A stretch of 64,000 nt of DNA from Pedobacter sp. MC2016-24 (GTDB lineage: Bacteria > Bacteroidota > Bacteroidia > Sphingobacteriales > Sphingobacteriaceae). The position numbers and the translations under genes were made by a program. Below, one piece after another: positions 27,772 through 38,500 of the stretch. The stretch covers positions 434,001 to 498,000 of the forward strand of contig NZ_JADFBX010000004.1 of NCBI RefSeq assembly GCF_015223055.1. Direction: 5' to 3'. The number at the start of each line of letters is the position of its first letter. Within the stretch, counting starts at the first letter, position 1. The notes beneath the pieces are model-generated. The model was not told the DNA's origin, did no database searches, and was given only the letters and a program-made list of their open reading frames with translations.

Positions 27772-28986
27772 ATGGGGAATATGAAAAAAGTTCTTTTTGC
27801 TGCCCTGCTTTGCTTAAGCGCAGCGGTATACCAATCCTGTTCAACCGTAAAGCCGAAGGCGTCTGCTGGCGACCCGATCCAAAAAACAGCGGTTGCTACG
27901 CTGCGAAAAACAGTGATGGCGCAAGCTGCCTGGGCAATGCAGCAAAAACCGGTTACCGTAACTGCCGAAAGTTCATCGAGAAGTGCGGGTGGCAAACACG
28001 ATTTCTATTCGGAAGGTGATTACTGGTGGCCGGATCCCGAAAATCCGGGCGGACCGTATATTCAGAAAGATGGCATGACCAATCCGGAGAATTTTGTGGC
28101 GCACAGGTTGGCCATGATCCGTTTTAGCCGAATTATTGGCGCTTTGGCTTCTGCCTACCAGTTAACCGGAGATCAAAAATATGTAAAACAGGCAATGGTA
28201 CATTTGAAAGCCTGGTTTGGAGATGCGGAAACGATGATGAACCCGAACCTGCAATATGCACAAGCCATTAAAGGTCGTTTTACAGGAAGAGGTATCGGTA
28301 TTATCGATACCATTCAACTGATGGAGGTTGCACAGGGCGTATTGGTGATGCAGGCTGTGATGGATGCAGGTGTTTTAGCGCAAACCAGGAAATGGTTTGG
28401 CGATTATCTGGGCTGGCTGATGACGCATCCTTATGGAAAAGATGAGATGAATGCGCAAAATAACCATGGCACTTGTTTTACCATGCAAGTGGCTTCTTTT
28501 GCGAAACTGGTAGGTGACGGGAAATTGCTGGCCTTTTGTCGTGACCGCTATAAAAATGTATTGTTGCCAAACCAAATGGCTAACGATGGCAGTTTCCCAA
28601 GAGAGCTGGCCCGAACAAAACCTTATGGCTATTCGATCTTTAACCTGGATGCGATGACTACCCTTTGTCAGATTGCTTCTACACCAACAGATGACCTGTG
28701 GAATTTTGAAACACCGGATGGAAAATCGATTAAAAAAGGAATTGCCTATTTATATCCCTATCTGGCTGACAAAAGCAAATGGCCTTTAAAGCCTGATGTG
28801 ATGTATTGGGAAAACTGGCCGGTTGCGCAACCGGCATTGGTACTGGGCGCGGCCAAATTTAAGCAGCAAGATTGGTTGAATACCTGGGTAAAAATGGATC
28901 ATGATGCGAAAGTGGAAGAAGTGATCCGGAATTTGCCGGTACGGAACCCATTAATCTGGCTGAATGAATTGCAACACACATTTTAA
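27772..28986 (+). CDS. Alginate-lyase-family (PF05426-type) polysaccharide lyase, lipoprotein
   Basis: A 404-residue protein with an (alpha/alpha) barrel lyase fold. The N-terminal export signal ends in AAVYQSC, a probable lipoprotein Cys. Family blocks: KHDFYSEGDYWWPDPENPGG, RFSRIIGALASAYQLTGD, GIIDTIQLMEVAQG, and MNAQNNHGTCFTMQ with a likely catalytic Asn-His pair. It resembles PL38-like members more than classical PL5 alginate lyases, but I cannot fix the family. It would cut next to a uronate and leave an unsaturated end for the GH88 enzyme two genes downstream. The ATG at 27781 (MKKVLFAALL) may be the true start; 27772 directly abuts the GH31 stop. Confidence 0.82.
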   Translation: MGNMKKVLFAALLCLSAAVYQSCSTVKPKASAGDPIQKTAVATLRKTVMAQAAWAMQQKPVTVTAESSSRSAGGKHDFYSEGDYWWPDPENPGGPYIQKDGMTNPENFVAHRLAMIRFSRIIGALASAYQLTGDQKYVKQAMVHLKAWFGDAETMMNPNLQYAQAIKGRFTGRGIGIIDTIQLMEVAQGVLVMQAVMDAGVLAQTRKWFGDYLGWLMTHPYGKDEMNAQNNHGTCFTMQVASFAKLVGDGKLLAFCRDRYKNVLLPNQMANDGSFPRELARTKPYGYSIFNLDAMTTLCQIASTPTDDLWNFETPDGKSIKKGIAYLYPYLADKSKWPLKPDVMYWENWPVAQPALVLGAAKFKQQDWLNTWVKMDHDAKVEEVIRNLPVRNPLIWLNELQHTF

Positions 28987-30879
28987 ATGAGATACACGAT
29001 GAAATTGAATACTTATGCAAAACCCGCCTTGTTGTTATCGGCCATGTTGTTTACACAGGTATGCGCGCATAGCCAGGTAAAAGGTGACGAAGATAAAGAC
29101 ATGTTTAACCGTGTAAAACCGCGCGATCAGCAAGCGATTACTGAAGCCAGAAATGGTTGGTGGAAAAACTCGATGAAAACGCAGAATGACCGGATACAAT
29201 GGTGGCGTGATGCCCGTTTTGGTATGTTTATTCACTGGGGGATTTATTCTAAACCAGGTGGGGAGTGGAAAGGTAAAACCGTAAATGGGTATTCCGAACA
29301 TTTGATGCGTAAGGAGAAAATCACCCGTGCCGAATATCTTGATTTGGCCCATACTTTTAACCCGGAGCATTTTAATGCAGAGGAATGGATATTGAATGCC
29401 AAAAAAGCTGGAATGCGTTATTTCATCATTACCGCTAAACACCACGATGGTTTTGCGATGTATGATTCTAAGGTGTCTGATTTTAATGTAGTTAAACAGA
29501 CGCCGTTTAAGCGTGATCCAATGGCCGAGCTTGCCGCTGCAGCAAAGAAACATGGCATGAAATTCGGGTTTTACTATTCACATGCTTTTGATTGGGAAGA
29601 TCCGAATGCGCCGGGTAACGATTGGGAATATAACAATCCCGGGGGTGACAAATTGCTAGGTGGTGCAGACTGGTTTGACAGTCACCCGGAATGGTTACCT
29701 AAAGCGGTGAAATATGTAGATGAAAAGTCTATCCCTCAAATTAAGGAATTGATTACCAAGTATCACCCGGATATTTTGTGGTTTGACACACCGCATAAAT
29801 TGCCTTTATCCGAAAACCTGCGGATACTCAAAGCGATCCGGGAAACAGATCCGGGTATTGTAGTGAACGGACGCCTGGCCAGGGATGGTCAGGGCAATTA
29901 TGGAGACTATGCAAATACGGGCGACAGGCCTGCGGAGTTACGTACCGTTGAGGGAGATGCGGAAGCGATCCCTACGACCAATGAATCCTATGGTTATTCA
30001 AAAAATGACCACAGCCATAAATCTGCACAGTTCTTTATCCGCCTGCTGGCCAACTCAGCCTCAAGAGGAAGTAACCTGCTGATGAATATTGGTCCGAAAG
30101 GTGACGGCAGTTTTGATCAACGGGATAAACAGATTTTAGATAGTGTAGGTAACTGGTTGGGTAAAAATGGTGCAGCCATTTATGGAACGGAACGTTCCGT
30201 GTTGCCAATACCTGCCTGGGGCGTGAGTACACAAAAAGGACGGACGACTTATCTGCATGTATTCAATTGGCCTAAGGATGGCAAATTGATTGTCGGCGGC
30301 TTAAAAACTGATGTAAAAACGGCCTACTTTTTAACAGATCCTGCTAAAAAAGCGTTGAATCTGAAACGTTTGGATGCATCTGCGATTGAAATCGGTTTAC
30401 CGCTGAAGGCGAATGACCCTTCTGATGTCGTGATCGCATTGGAACTTAATGCTGAAGTAGAAACGGAGGGCGAGCGCTTGATTGCATCCGATATTTCCAG
30501 CAACAGGTTCCTGGCTTTTGATGCCGATTTGCATGGCAAGGGCTTTGGCTTTGGTGATGGGAAGACTGATCGTTATTTTGTGAACAACTGGAAGTCTAAA
30601 GATGCCTATCTAAGCTGGGATTTCAGGTCGCTTAGTCCGGCTAAATACAGAGTTGTGGTTAAGTACATCGCCGATGCCGCAGGCGCTTATGCGTTTAGCC
30701 TAAGTGATTTTAAGCAAACGGCCCAGATTACGCCTGCAGCAAAAAACGGCGTGGTGAGCCAGGAACTGGGTACCGCAAGTCTGAACAAAGGAAAATACCA
30801 GATCAGCATCAAACCTGTGGACATGAAAGGAACTGACCTGATGAAGTTGTTGGAAGTTCAGTTGATCCCAGTGAAATAA
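28987..30879 (+). CDS. Alpha-L-fucosidase, GH29 (second copy)
   Basis: Exported 630-residue GH29 enzyme. The signal peptide is clearest from the internal ATG at 28999 (MKLNTYAKPALLLSAMLF); 28987 directly follows the previous stop. After a helical linker of about 50 residues the barrel begins with RFGMFIHWGIYSKPGGEWKG, then YFIITAKHHDGFAMYDSKVS. Nucleophile D267 (counted from 28987) is in DILWFDTPHKLP. SRGSNLLMNIGPKGDG closes the barrel. A C-terminal beta domain (about 500-630) is present as in the first copy. It contains a loop after SHAFDWEDPNAPGNDWEYN that is longer than in copy one, so linkage specificity may differ. Confidence 0.93.
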   Translation: MRYTMKLNTYAKPALLLSAMLFTQVCAHSQVKGDEDKDMFNRVKPRDQQAITEARNGWWKNSMKTQNDRIQWWRDARFGMFIHWGIYSKPGGEWKGKTVNGYSEHLMRKEKITRAEYLDLAHTFNPEHFNAEEWILNAKKAGMRYFIITAKHHDGFAMYDSKVSDFNVVKQTPFKRDPMAELAAAAKKHGMKFGFYYSHAFDWEDPNAPGNDWEYNNPGGDKLLGGADWFDSHPEWLPKAVKYVDEKSIPQIKELITKYHPDILWFDTPHKLPLSENLRILKAIRETDPGIVVNGRLARDGQGNYGDYANTGDRPAELRTVEGDAEAIPTTNESYGYSKNDHSHKSAQFFIRLLANSASRGSNLLMNIGPKGDGSFDQRDKQILDSVGNWLGKNGAAIYGTERSVLPIPAWGVSTQKGRTTYLHVFNWPKDGKLIVGGLKTDVKTAYFLTDPAKKALNLKRLDASAIEIGLPLKANDPSDVVIALELNAEVETEGERLIASDISSNRFLAFDADLHGKGFGFGDGKTDRYFVNNWKSKDAYLSWDFRSLSPAKYRVVVKYIADAAGAYAFSLSDFKQTAQITPAAKNGVVSQELGTASLNKGKYQISIKPVDMKGTDLMKLLEVQLIPVK

Positions 30880-30913
30880 CAATACATTCTACCATTTTTT
30901 AATACACAACACG

Positions 30914-32158
30914 ATGAGACCAATTTATTTAGCACTAAACATTTTATTAATCAGCGGTACCGGGGCTTTTGCTCAGCAAGCAGTAGGGCAGTCGGGCAAA
31001 GCGGGGCAGAAGCAAGGGGTTTCTGCTGTTATAGCAGTTAATTTACCCAAAGCATTTGCCCAGGCGGATCGGCAGACTTTGCTGATGTTGAAAGAGATAG
31101 AGAAAGTAAAAGCTGATGCGAAAAAGACTGACCTGGTTACGCCAAGAACACTGGAAAATGGGAAATTAAAGCTGGTGGCTTCCAAAGACTGGACCAGTGG
31201 ATTTTTTCCTGGCGAGCTTTGGTTTTTATATGAATATAGCGGCAATAAAATGTGGCTGGAGCAAGCCCGGAAATTTACGGCGATGATTGAACAAGAGCAG
31301 TTCAATGGTAAAACACATGACATGGGCTTTAAAGTATTTTGCAGCGTGGGTACGGGCTACCGGATTACCAAAGACGCGCATTACCGTGAGGTCATCATCC
31401 AGTCTGCCAAAACACTGGCTACGCGTTTCAATCCAAAAACAGGTGTTATTTTATCCTGGGACCATAGCCGTGATAAATGGGTAAACCCGGTGATCATCGA
31501 CAATATGATGAACCTCGAATTACTTTTTGAAGCGACTAAACTGACGGGCGATTCTTCTTTCTATAAAATTGCGGTAAGTCATGCCAACACCACGATGAAA
31601 AACCATTTCAGACCAGATTTTAGTTCTTATCATGTGGTGGATTACGATCCAAATACGGGAGCGGTTTTGAAAAAAACGACACATCAGGGCTATAGCGACG
31701 CTTCAGCATGGGCCAGAGGACAGGCCTGGGCCGTTTATGGCTATACCCTTTGTTACCGGTATACCAAAAACCCGGCTTATTTGAAGCAGGCGGAAAACAT
31801 CGCAGCTTATATCCTGAACAATCCAACCATGCCTGCCGACCTGGTTCCGTTCTGGGACTTTAATGCACCAAATATTCCAAATGAACCACGTGACGTTTCA
31901 GCTGCTGCAGTGATTGCATCGGCTTTGTATGAATTGAGTGGTTACAGTGCCAATAAAAACCTGTATGTTGTCAAAGCAGATAAAATGTTGAACAGCATCA
32001 GTGCGAAGTACATTTCAGCACCCGGTACGGATAAGGGCTTTATTTTATCACACAGTACGGGATCTAAACCTTCGGATAGTGAAGTTGATGTGCCGCTTTC
32101 TTATGCAGATTACTACTATCTGGAAGCTTTGCTGCGCTGTAAAAACTTAAAAAAGTAA
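30914..32158 (+). CDS. Unsaturated glucuronyl hydrolase, GH88
   Basis: Exported 414-residue enzyme that removes the delta-4,5-unsaturated uronate left at the non-reducing end by a polysaccharide lyase, using a hydration mechanism. Motifs: DWTSGFFPGELWFLYEYSG, HDMGFKVFCSVGTGYR (D136), ASAWARGQAWAVYGYTLCYR, PFWDFNAPNIPNEPRDVSAA (second catalytic Asp region). It links the uronate lyases of the locus to monosaccharide release. Signal peptide ends at GAFAQ. It is 34 bases after GH29 copy two and is followed by 105 bases before the next GH29, which may have its own promoter. Confidence 0.93.
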   Translation: MRPIYLALNILLISGTGAFAQQAVGQSGKAGQKQGVSAVIAVNLPKAFAQADRQTLLMLKEIEKVKADAKKTDLVTPRTLENGKLKLVASKDWTSGFFPGELWFLYEYSGNKMWLEQARKFTAMIEQEQFNGKTHDMGFKVFCSVGTGYRITKDAHYREVIIQSAKTLATRFNPKTGVILSWDHSRDKWVNPVIIDNMMNLELLFEATKLTGDSSFYKIAVSHANTTMKNHFRPDFSSYHVVDYDPNTGAVLKKTTHQGYSDASAWARGQAWAVYGYTLCYRYTKNPAYLKQAENIAAYILNNPTMPADLVPFWDFNAPNIPNEPRDVSAAAVIASALYELSGYSANKNLYVVKADKMLNSISAKYISAPGTDKGFILSHSTGSKPSDSEVDVPLSYADYYYLEALLRCKNLKK

Positions 32159-32263
32159 TACTGATAAAGTAATTATCACTTATGGATGAGCCAATATTGT
32201 TGACTACAGAACGGTATATATGCTTTAATTTAGTGGTCATCTTAATCAAATATAAAATCACAA

Positions 32264-33703
32264 ATGTGTAAACGTAACGTATTTTTATTGCTGACCGCAA
32301 TTTGCCTGCTGAGTCAATCTGCCTTTAGCCAGAAGACCTTAACTAAGGATGAACGAATGGCCTGGTGGCGGGATGCTAAATTTGGTATGTTCATTCACTG
32401 GGGCGTGTATGCGCAGTTTGCCGGTGTTTATAATGGACATGAACAGTTGAGGGGTGGTGCAGAATGGATTATGAACCGTTCGAAAATTCCTGTGGCGGAG
32501 TACCAGGCTATGGCCAAAAACTTCAATCCTGTGAAATACAATCCGGAGGCCTGGGTAAAAATGGCTAAAGACGCCGGTATGAAATATATCGTCATTACCG
32601 CAAAGCACCACGATGGATTTGCCTTGTTCAATTCCAAAGCAAGCAAATGGGACATCACTGATGCTACGCCTTATGGCAAGGATTTGCTGAAGCCCCTAGC
32701 CGAGGCTTGTAAAAAACAGGGTATTAAACTGGGATTTTATTATTCCCAGGCTCAGGATTGGAACAATCCTGGTGGATCTGCTGCACGTAAAGAAATGAAA
32801 GAAGGCTGGTTAAATCCAGATTCAGCTAAAATAGATGCCTACACACTGGCACATAAAGGACATTGGGACCCTGCCCAGGAAACAAAGACTTTTGATCAGT
32901 ATATTGATGAAGTTGCTGTTCCCCAGGTTAAAGAACTGATGACCAATTATGGTGAAGTTGCGGTACTTTGGTGGGATACCCCAACCAATATGACCGATGA
33001 GGCCGCTTTGAAATTACAGGCAGCATTGAAAACTCAGCCTCAGATCATCACAAACGACCGTTTGAAGCGACCTAATTTTCCTGGGGACACTAAAACCCCG
33101 GAGCAGAAAATTCCAAGCCAGGCTGAACTGGACGGCATGGATTGGGAAACCTGCATGACGATGAACGGTACCTGGGGCTTCAGGACTTCGGATCACAAAT
33201 GGAAATCTTCCGAAACGCTGATCCGCAACCTGGTCGATATCGCATCTAAGGGCGGTAATTATTTGTTGAACATTGGGCCTAAACCTGACGGTACCTTTCC
33301 TCAGGAAAGTATGGAACGCCTGTCGGACATTGGAAAATGGATGAAGGTAAACAGCGAAGCCATTTATGGTACAAAGTCAAGTCCACTGGTTCCCCTGGAT
33401 TGGGGGCGTTGTACCCGCAAGGAAAATCAAAAAGGTACAACACTCTATTTTTCTGTATTTAACTGGCCTGCCGAGGGGCAGTTGACGATTCCAAATGTGA
33501 AAAATAAGGTCTTATCTGTAAGCTTACTGGCAGGAGCTGTTCAAGTCAAAACAAGTTCAAAAGGTAATGATCTGATCCTGACTTTACCCGCAAAAGCACC
33601 TGATGCTGTAGCGAGCGTAATCAAAGTTGAATTTGAAGGTGCCGTGGCACATCAACAGGCTGGCACACCGAAGAAGGAAATGAAAAGCGGAGCACTAGAT
33701 TAA
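32264..33703 (+). CDS. Alpha-L-fucosidase, GH29 (third copy, short form)
   Basis: A 479-residue exported GH29 enzyme without the long C-terminal domain of the other two copies. Signal peptide ends near SAFSQ. The barrel opens with KFGMFIHWGVYAQFAGVYNG, then YIVITAKHHDGFALFNSKAS. The nucleophile is D238 in VLWWDTPTNM, where Trp replaces the Phe of the other copies. GGNYLLNIGPKPDG closes the barrel. It has an insertion carrying KTPEQKIPSQAELDG and WETCMTMNGTWGF. It ends before a terminator, closing the first transcription block of the locus. Confidence 0.93.
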   Translation: MCKRNVFLLLTAICLLSQSAFSQKTLTKDERMAWWRDAKFGMFIHWGVYAQFAGVYNGHEQLRGGAEWIMNRSKIPVAEYQAMAKNFNPVKYNPEAWVKMAKDAGMKYIVITAKHHDGFALFNSKASKWDITDATPYGKDLLKPLAEACKKQGIKLGFYYSQAQDWNNPGGSAARKEMKEGWLNPDSAKIDAYTLAHKGHWDPAQETKTFDQYIDEVAVPQVKELMTNYGEVAVLWWDTPTNMTDEAALKLQAALKTQPQIITNDRLKRPNFPGDTKTPEQKIPSQAELDGMDWETCMTMNGTWGFRTSDHKWKSSETLIRNLVDIASKGGNYLLNIGPKPDGTFPQESMERLSDIGKWMKVNSEAIYGTKSSPLVPLDWGRCTRKENQKGTTLYFSVFNWPAEGQLTIPNVKNKVLSVSLLAGAVQVKTSSKGNDLILTLPAKAPDAVASVIKVEFEGAVAHQQAGTPKKEMKSGALD

Positions 33704-33724
33704 AACTAAAATAAGTTCATGCAT

Positions 33725-33753
33725 TACCCGGAAGCCCGACTGGCTTTCGGGTA
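33725..33753 (+). terminator. Intrinsic terminator after GH29 copy three
   Basis: Stem TACCCGGAAGCC (33725-33736) and GGCTTTCGGGTA (33742-33753), paired throughout with one G-T, five-base loop, followed by a short T-rich stretch. It separates the enzyme block from the ECF/FecR/SusCD block. Confidence 0.75.
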
Positions 33754-33816
33754 TTTGCCATTTGAAATCCGAAACATGGCTAAGCTAAATTGATGCTCCG
33801 TTAATTTAAATGCCTT

Positions 33817-34380
33817 ATGCAAGACCTGTCCAACATCAGTTCGTTAATTTCCGATATCGCCAATTACGATAGTGAAGCGGCTTATAAAAAACTTTTCATT
33901 TTACTTTTCCCTTCCGTTAAGCGTTTTGTACGTTGCATAGTGAAATCTTCACCCGTTGCCGAAGAGCTTGCTGCAGATGTGATGATTACCTTATGGAGAA
34001 ACCGGGCCGATCTTCCAGGCGTCCGCAACATCATGGTGTATGCTTTCGTGATTGCAAAAAACCTGTCCCTGAATTTCCTGAAAAAGAACAGTAGGAGGCA
34101 GATTGTATCTTTTGATGATGTAGATATTACATTGGAAGCCGACAACATTACCCCAGAACAGATTTTGATTAGTGATGAGCTTAAAACCCGGCTTAACCAG
34201 TCGATCGATGCCCTGCCGCCACGTTGTAAAATGATTTTTAAACTGATCAGAGAAGACGGCCTGAGTTATAAAGAAGTTGCGGAAATTCTGGACATTTCAG
34301 TGAAGACTGTGGATGCACAATTGGTTATTGCGGTTCGTCGTCTTTCGGAGGCTGTAAAAAAGGAGTATAACCTGAGCTAA
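33817..34380 (+). CDS. ECF RNA polymerase sigma factor
   Basis: A 187-residue ECF sigma factor. Region 2: VAEELAADVMITLWRNRADL and VYAFVIAKNLSLNFLKKNS. Region 4: LPPRCKMIFKLIREDGLSYK, then EVAEILDISVKTVDAQLVIA. It is the first gene of a sigma/FecR/SusC/SusD unit on the plus strand. It is expected to activate the following genes when the SusC receptor (which has an STN domain) signals through FecR. It gives this locus a second sensing route beside the HTCS. Confidence 0.92.
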   Translation: MQDLSNISSLISDIANYDSEAAYKKLFILLFPSVKRFVRCIVKSSPVAEELAADVMITLWRNRADLPGVRNIMVYAFVIAKNLSLNFLKKNSRRQIVSFDDVDITLEADNITPEQILISDELKTRLNQSIDALPPRCKMIFKLIREDGLSYKEVAEILDISVKTVDAQLVIAVRRLSEAVKKEYNLS

Positions 34381-34478
34381 ATTCCGATTGAACGAAATCA
34401 TAAAAAAAAATATAAATTTCCTTTAGGGAGTTTCCCGTTTTGTATTGTCCTTCCCCAAAACCAATATAAAATAATTGA

Positions 34479-35510
34479 ATGCAGCGGGAGCGGATCATGA
34501 CTTTGCTGGCCAGAAAACTGGCCAAAGAAATTACTGAGGAGGAATTGTCTGAGTTGGAAACACTCATGCAGTTGTATCCCGATTCCCTTTATTACGAAGA
34601 AACTTTAGCCCAGGTCCATTTTAAAAAAGACCCTGAACCAGATGCTGAACGAGCATTTGAGCGTCATCTGTTAAAATATACCAATGATTTTAATGAAGTG
34701 GCGACTGAGGAGCCCCTACCTGAAAAACGATGGTGGCCAAGGCTGGCTATTGCTGCAACCCTATTGTTCATCGCTGCCTTTTCCTGGTATTTCATGGTAC
34801 AGCCAGGTCCCAGATTAGCGAATCCCGATACCATTGTAACTTGCGGAAAAGATACCCGTAAGAAGCTGATGCTGCCAGACGGAACCAGCGTATGGCTAAA
34901 TGCCAACTCAAGGTTAGAATACGATCAGGATCTTTTTGCCAACAATAACCGGCAGGTACGCCTTTTCGGCGAGGCCTTTTTTGATGTGGCTAAAGACAAA
35001 AAACATCCTTTTATCATTTACACCGAAAAGATCTCGATCAAAGTATTGGGTACGGCTTTTAACGTAAAAGCTTATCCTGAAGATAATAAGACCGAGGCGA
35101 CCTTGCTGCGGGGAATGATTGAGTTGTCGATCAACAATGAACCCGAGCAACATTTAATCCTCAGACCCAGTGAGAAATTTGCGCTGACACAGAGTAAAAC
35201 CGATGAATTTAGGAGTGCATTGGTGATTGAGCAGTTGAAACCAATTTCCATATCAGATAAGATCTATTACGAAGAAACGTCCTGGTTAGATAATAAACTG
35301 ATTTTTAAGGATAATGCTTTTGAAGAACTGATGCCTAAACTGGAAAAGTGGTACAATATCCAATTTAAGGTTGCCAATCCGCAGGTGCGTGACTATCATT
35401 TTAGCGGTATGTTGGATAAAGAAACGATAGAAGAAGCTTTGACGGCCATGCAGCTGGTCAGGCCCTTCAAGTTCAAAATGCTGCCGAACAATACAGTACT
35501 CATTTATTAA
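34479..35510 (+). CDS. FecR-family anti-sigma factor
   Basis: Membrane anti-sigma factor, 343 residues. Cytoplasmic N-terminus (LLARKLAKEITEEELSELE), one membrane helix (LAIAATLLFIAAFSWYFMV, about 88-106), periplasmic FecR domain (MLPDGTSVWLNANSRLEY, RQVRLFGEAFFDVAKD, ISIKVLGTAFNVKAY) and a C-terminal DUF4974-type module (NAFEELMPKLEKWYNIQF). The start at 34479 gives MQRERIMTLLARKL, which matches the family better than the ATG at 34497. It is 98 bases after the sigma gene and 83 before susC. Confidence 0.93.
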   Translation: MQRERIMTLLARKLAKEITEEELSELETLMQLYPDSLYYEETLAQVHFKKDPEPDAERAFERHLLKYTNDFNEVATEEPLPEKRWWPRLAIAATLLFIAAFSWYFMVQPGPRLANPDTIVTCGKDTRKKLMLPDGTSVWLNANSRLEYDQDLFANNNRQVRLFGEAFFDVAKDKKHPFIIYTEKISIKVLGTAFNVKAYPEDNKTEATLLRGMIELSINNEPEQHLILRPSEKFALTQSKTDEFRSALVIEQLKPISISDKIYYEETSWLDNKLIFKDNAFEELMPKLEKWYNIQFKVANPQVRDYHFSGMLDKETIEEALTAMQLVRPFKFKMLPNNTVLIY

Positions 35511-35593
35511 AGCGCTAACCGGGTAAAATTTAGCAGATCCGGTAGCTTGGAATTAAACGCTATGACTAAATATAAATACTAACAAAATCAATT

Positions 35594-38500
35594 ATGAAGA
35601 ACGAAACACCTCCCGATCAGGCATTTTTATTCCGCTTCAAGAGTCGGTTAATCTTGATGCTCAACTGGACCTTAATCCTTGGGCTGTTGCTTAGCCTGGA
35701 TGTTTCTGCAAAAAGCTATGGACAGGATGTTAAGGTTAGCTTAACCTTAAATGGAAGCAGTTTAAAGGAGGCCATTGGTGCATTAGAGCAAAAAGCACAA
35801 ACCAGGTTTATGTACAGTGAAGACGTGTTGCCTAAAAATAAACAGGTGACTTTGAGTGTGCAAAATGAAGAATTGTTAAATGTGCTCGGCAAAGTATTGC
35901 AGAATACCGGGCTGACTTATAAAGTGACCAATGCCGGTTTGATCGTGATTGCCCCGGAAGCATCTGGTTTGGCAGACATCAAAGTTAAGGGTAAAGTTAC
36001 GGATGATAAAGGCGGACCGCTGCCTGGTGTGAGCATCAAAGTCGTGGGTGCTGCCAAAGGAACGGTAAGTAATGGAAACGGAGAATATGAACTGGCTGTA
36101 CCAGATGGTGGTTCTATCCAGTTTTCTTATGTGGGCTTTGCTACGCAAACCATTGCTGTTGCCGGTCGCGCGATCATCAACGTAACCTTAAAGGACGATG
36201 CAAATACAGAATTGAATGAAGTGGTGGTGGTAGGTTATGGTACACAGCGTAAAAGTGACCTGACCGGATCGGTGGCTTCTTTGAGCGGTAAAGATCTGGA
36301 TAAAACGCCGGTAGTTGGAGCCGATCAGATGCTTCAGGGCCGCGTTAGTGGCTTGCAATTGACTCAATCGGACGGACAGCCTGGAAACGCAACCTCTATC
36401 CGCATCCGTGGTACCAACTCGATCAACTCAGGTAACGAGCCTTTATATGTGATTGACGGTTTTGCGGGCGTGGCCAATTTAAGTTCCATCAACCCGAATG
36501 ACATCCAGTCTATTGAAGTATTGAAAGATGCTTCTTCCACCGCCATTTATGGTAGTCGTGGTGCCAACGGGGTAATCCTGGTGACCACTAAAAAAGGTAA
36601 AGAAGGGCAGAACAACATCAATTTTGATGCGTATTATGGTCAGCAGAAATTATCCAAAAAAATGGATATGATGAATGCCAGCCAGTTTGCTCAATATCTG
36701 AATGATTATTATACACAATATAACGCGGCAAACCCGGCCACTCAAAAAGCCCTGCCATATACCAACGACCAGATTAATTCTTTAGGTGCGGGAACAGACT
36801 GGCAGGATGAATTGTACCGCACAGCGCCAATTCAAAGTTATCAGTTGAGTTTTAGTGGCGGTAACAAAGATACACGCTACTATCTGGGATTAAATCATTT
36901 TGATCAGGACGGGATCATGCGCAATACCGGATTCAGAAGAGAACTGATCCGTATGAACCTGGATAGAAACATAGGAAATAAAATTAAAGTAGGGTTCTCC
37001 TCACAGATCTCTTATTCTTCGCAAAATATTGATGCCACCAAGACAGGTGTAGGTTATGGTGCTGCTGGTGGGGCCTTGAATATGAACCCGATCGTTCCAT
37101 TACGGGATGCAAGCGGAAAATACAGTTTTCAAAATGAACCGATCCCGGTGGTGGGTGTATATGGTAACCCCGTTGCAGGCGTGATGTTAACTCAGGATAA
37201 TATCGGTGCAAGCAGGGGCTTAATCAATGCTTTTGGTGAATATGAATTGATTCCTGGTTTGAAGTTTAAAACCAGTATTGGTGTCGATTTCACTTCTGGT
37301 TTTGAAAAACGCTATTTACCCTCTACGGTATTTATCGGTCAGGCCACTGTAGGGCAGGGCTACAGATCGAGTGCTGTGAACTACAGTTGGTTGAATGAAA
37401 ATACCCTTTCTTATACCAAAGAATTTAACAAAAACCACCGTATAGATGCTTTAGCAGGTTTTTCCCTTCAGGAGTTTAAAACAGATGAGTTTAGTGCAAG
37501 CTCCCAGAATTATTTTACCGATGCGCTGGGTGCTGACAATTTAAGTATTGGCGGTAATGTGCTTACGCCCACATCTAATGCGGTGAAAAATAACCTGGCT
37601 TCATTTTTTGGCCGGGCAAATTATTACTATTCTGATAAGTATATTTTCACATTTACCATGCGTGCCGATGGCTCATCCCGTTTTGGTTTGAACAGCAAAT
37701 GGGGATATTTCCCTTCGGGAGCTGTGGCCTGGCGTGCATCTAACGAAGATTTTCTTAAAGACATTAAGCAAATTTCTAACCTGAAATTAAGAGCCAGTTA
37801 TGGTAAAACGGGAAATCAGGAAATTCCTTCTTATGCTTCTCTACTTCAGTATGGTGCAAATGGTTATTCATTGGGCACGGCACCGGTCAGAGTAGTCGGC
37901 GTTTCCTCACTGAATATTCCAAATCCTAAACTAGCCTGGGAATCGACACAATCTTTTGATTTTGGATTGGATCTGGGCTTGTTTAAAGACAGGTTGAGCT
38001 TTGTAGCCGATTATTACCGTAAAACCACTACAGATTTGTTACTAAATGTGGCTATACCGCAGTCTTCAGGCTTTTCGACCATTTTATTAAATGCCGGTAA
38101 AGTTCAAAATCACGGTTTAGAGCTTTCCCTAAATGCCAAGAACATTGACAACAAAGATTTTACCTGGTCTACAACCTTAAACTATTCTACGAATAAAAAT
38201 AAGGTAGCCGATATGAACGGCACCAATAACATCATGGTGGGGAGTACCGGATCATATATTGTGACCAATGGCCTGGCGCCTTCCATTCTGCGTGTTGGTC
38301 AGCCGATAGGTTCGTTTTATGGTTATTTTTCTGATGGCATCTGGCAAACACAGCAACAAATTGATGCTGCGGGCAGAAAAGGTGTGGTTCCTGGTGATGC
38401 AATCATCCGAGATCTGGATGGCAATGGAATCATTAATGGTGATGACCGTGCGATCATAGGACAGGCTGCACCGAAATTTATCTACAGCATAAACAACAAT

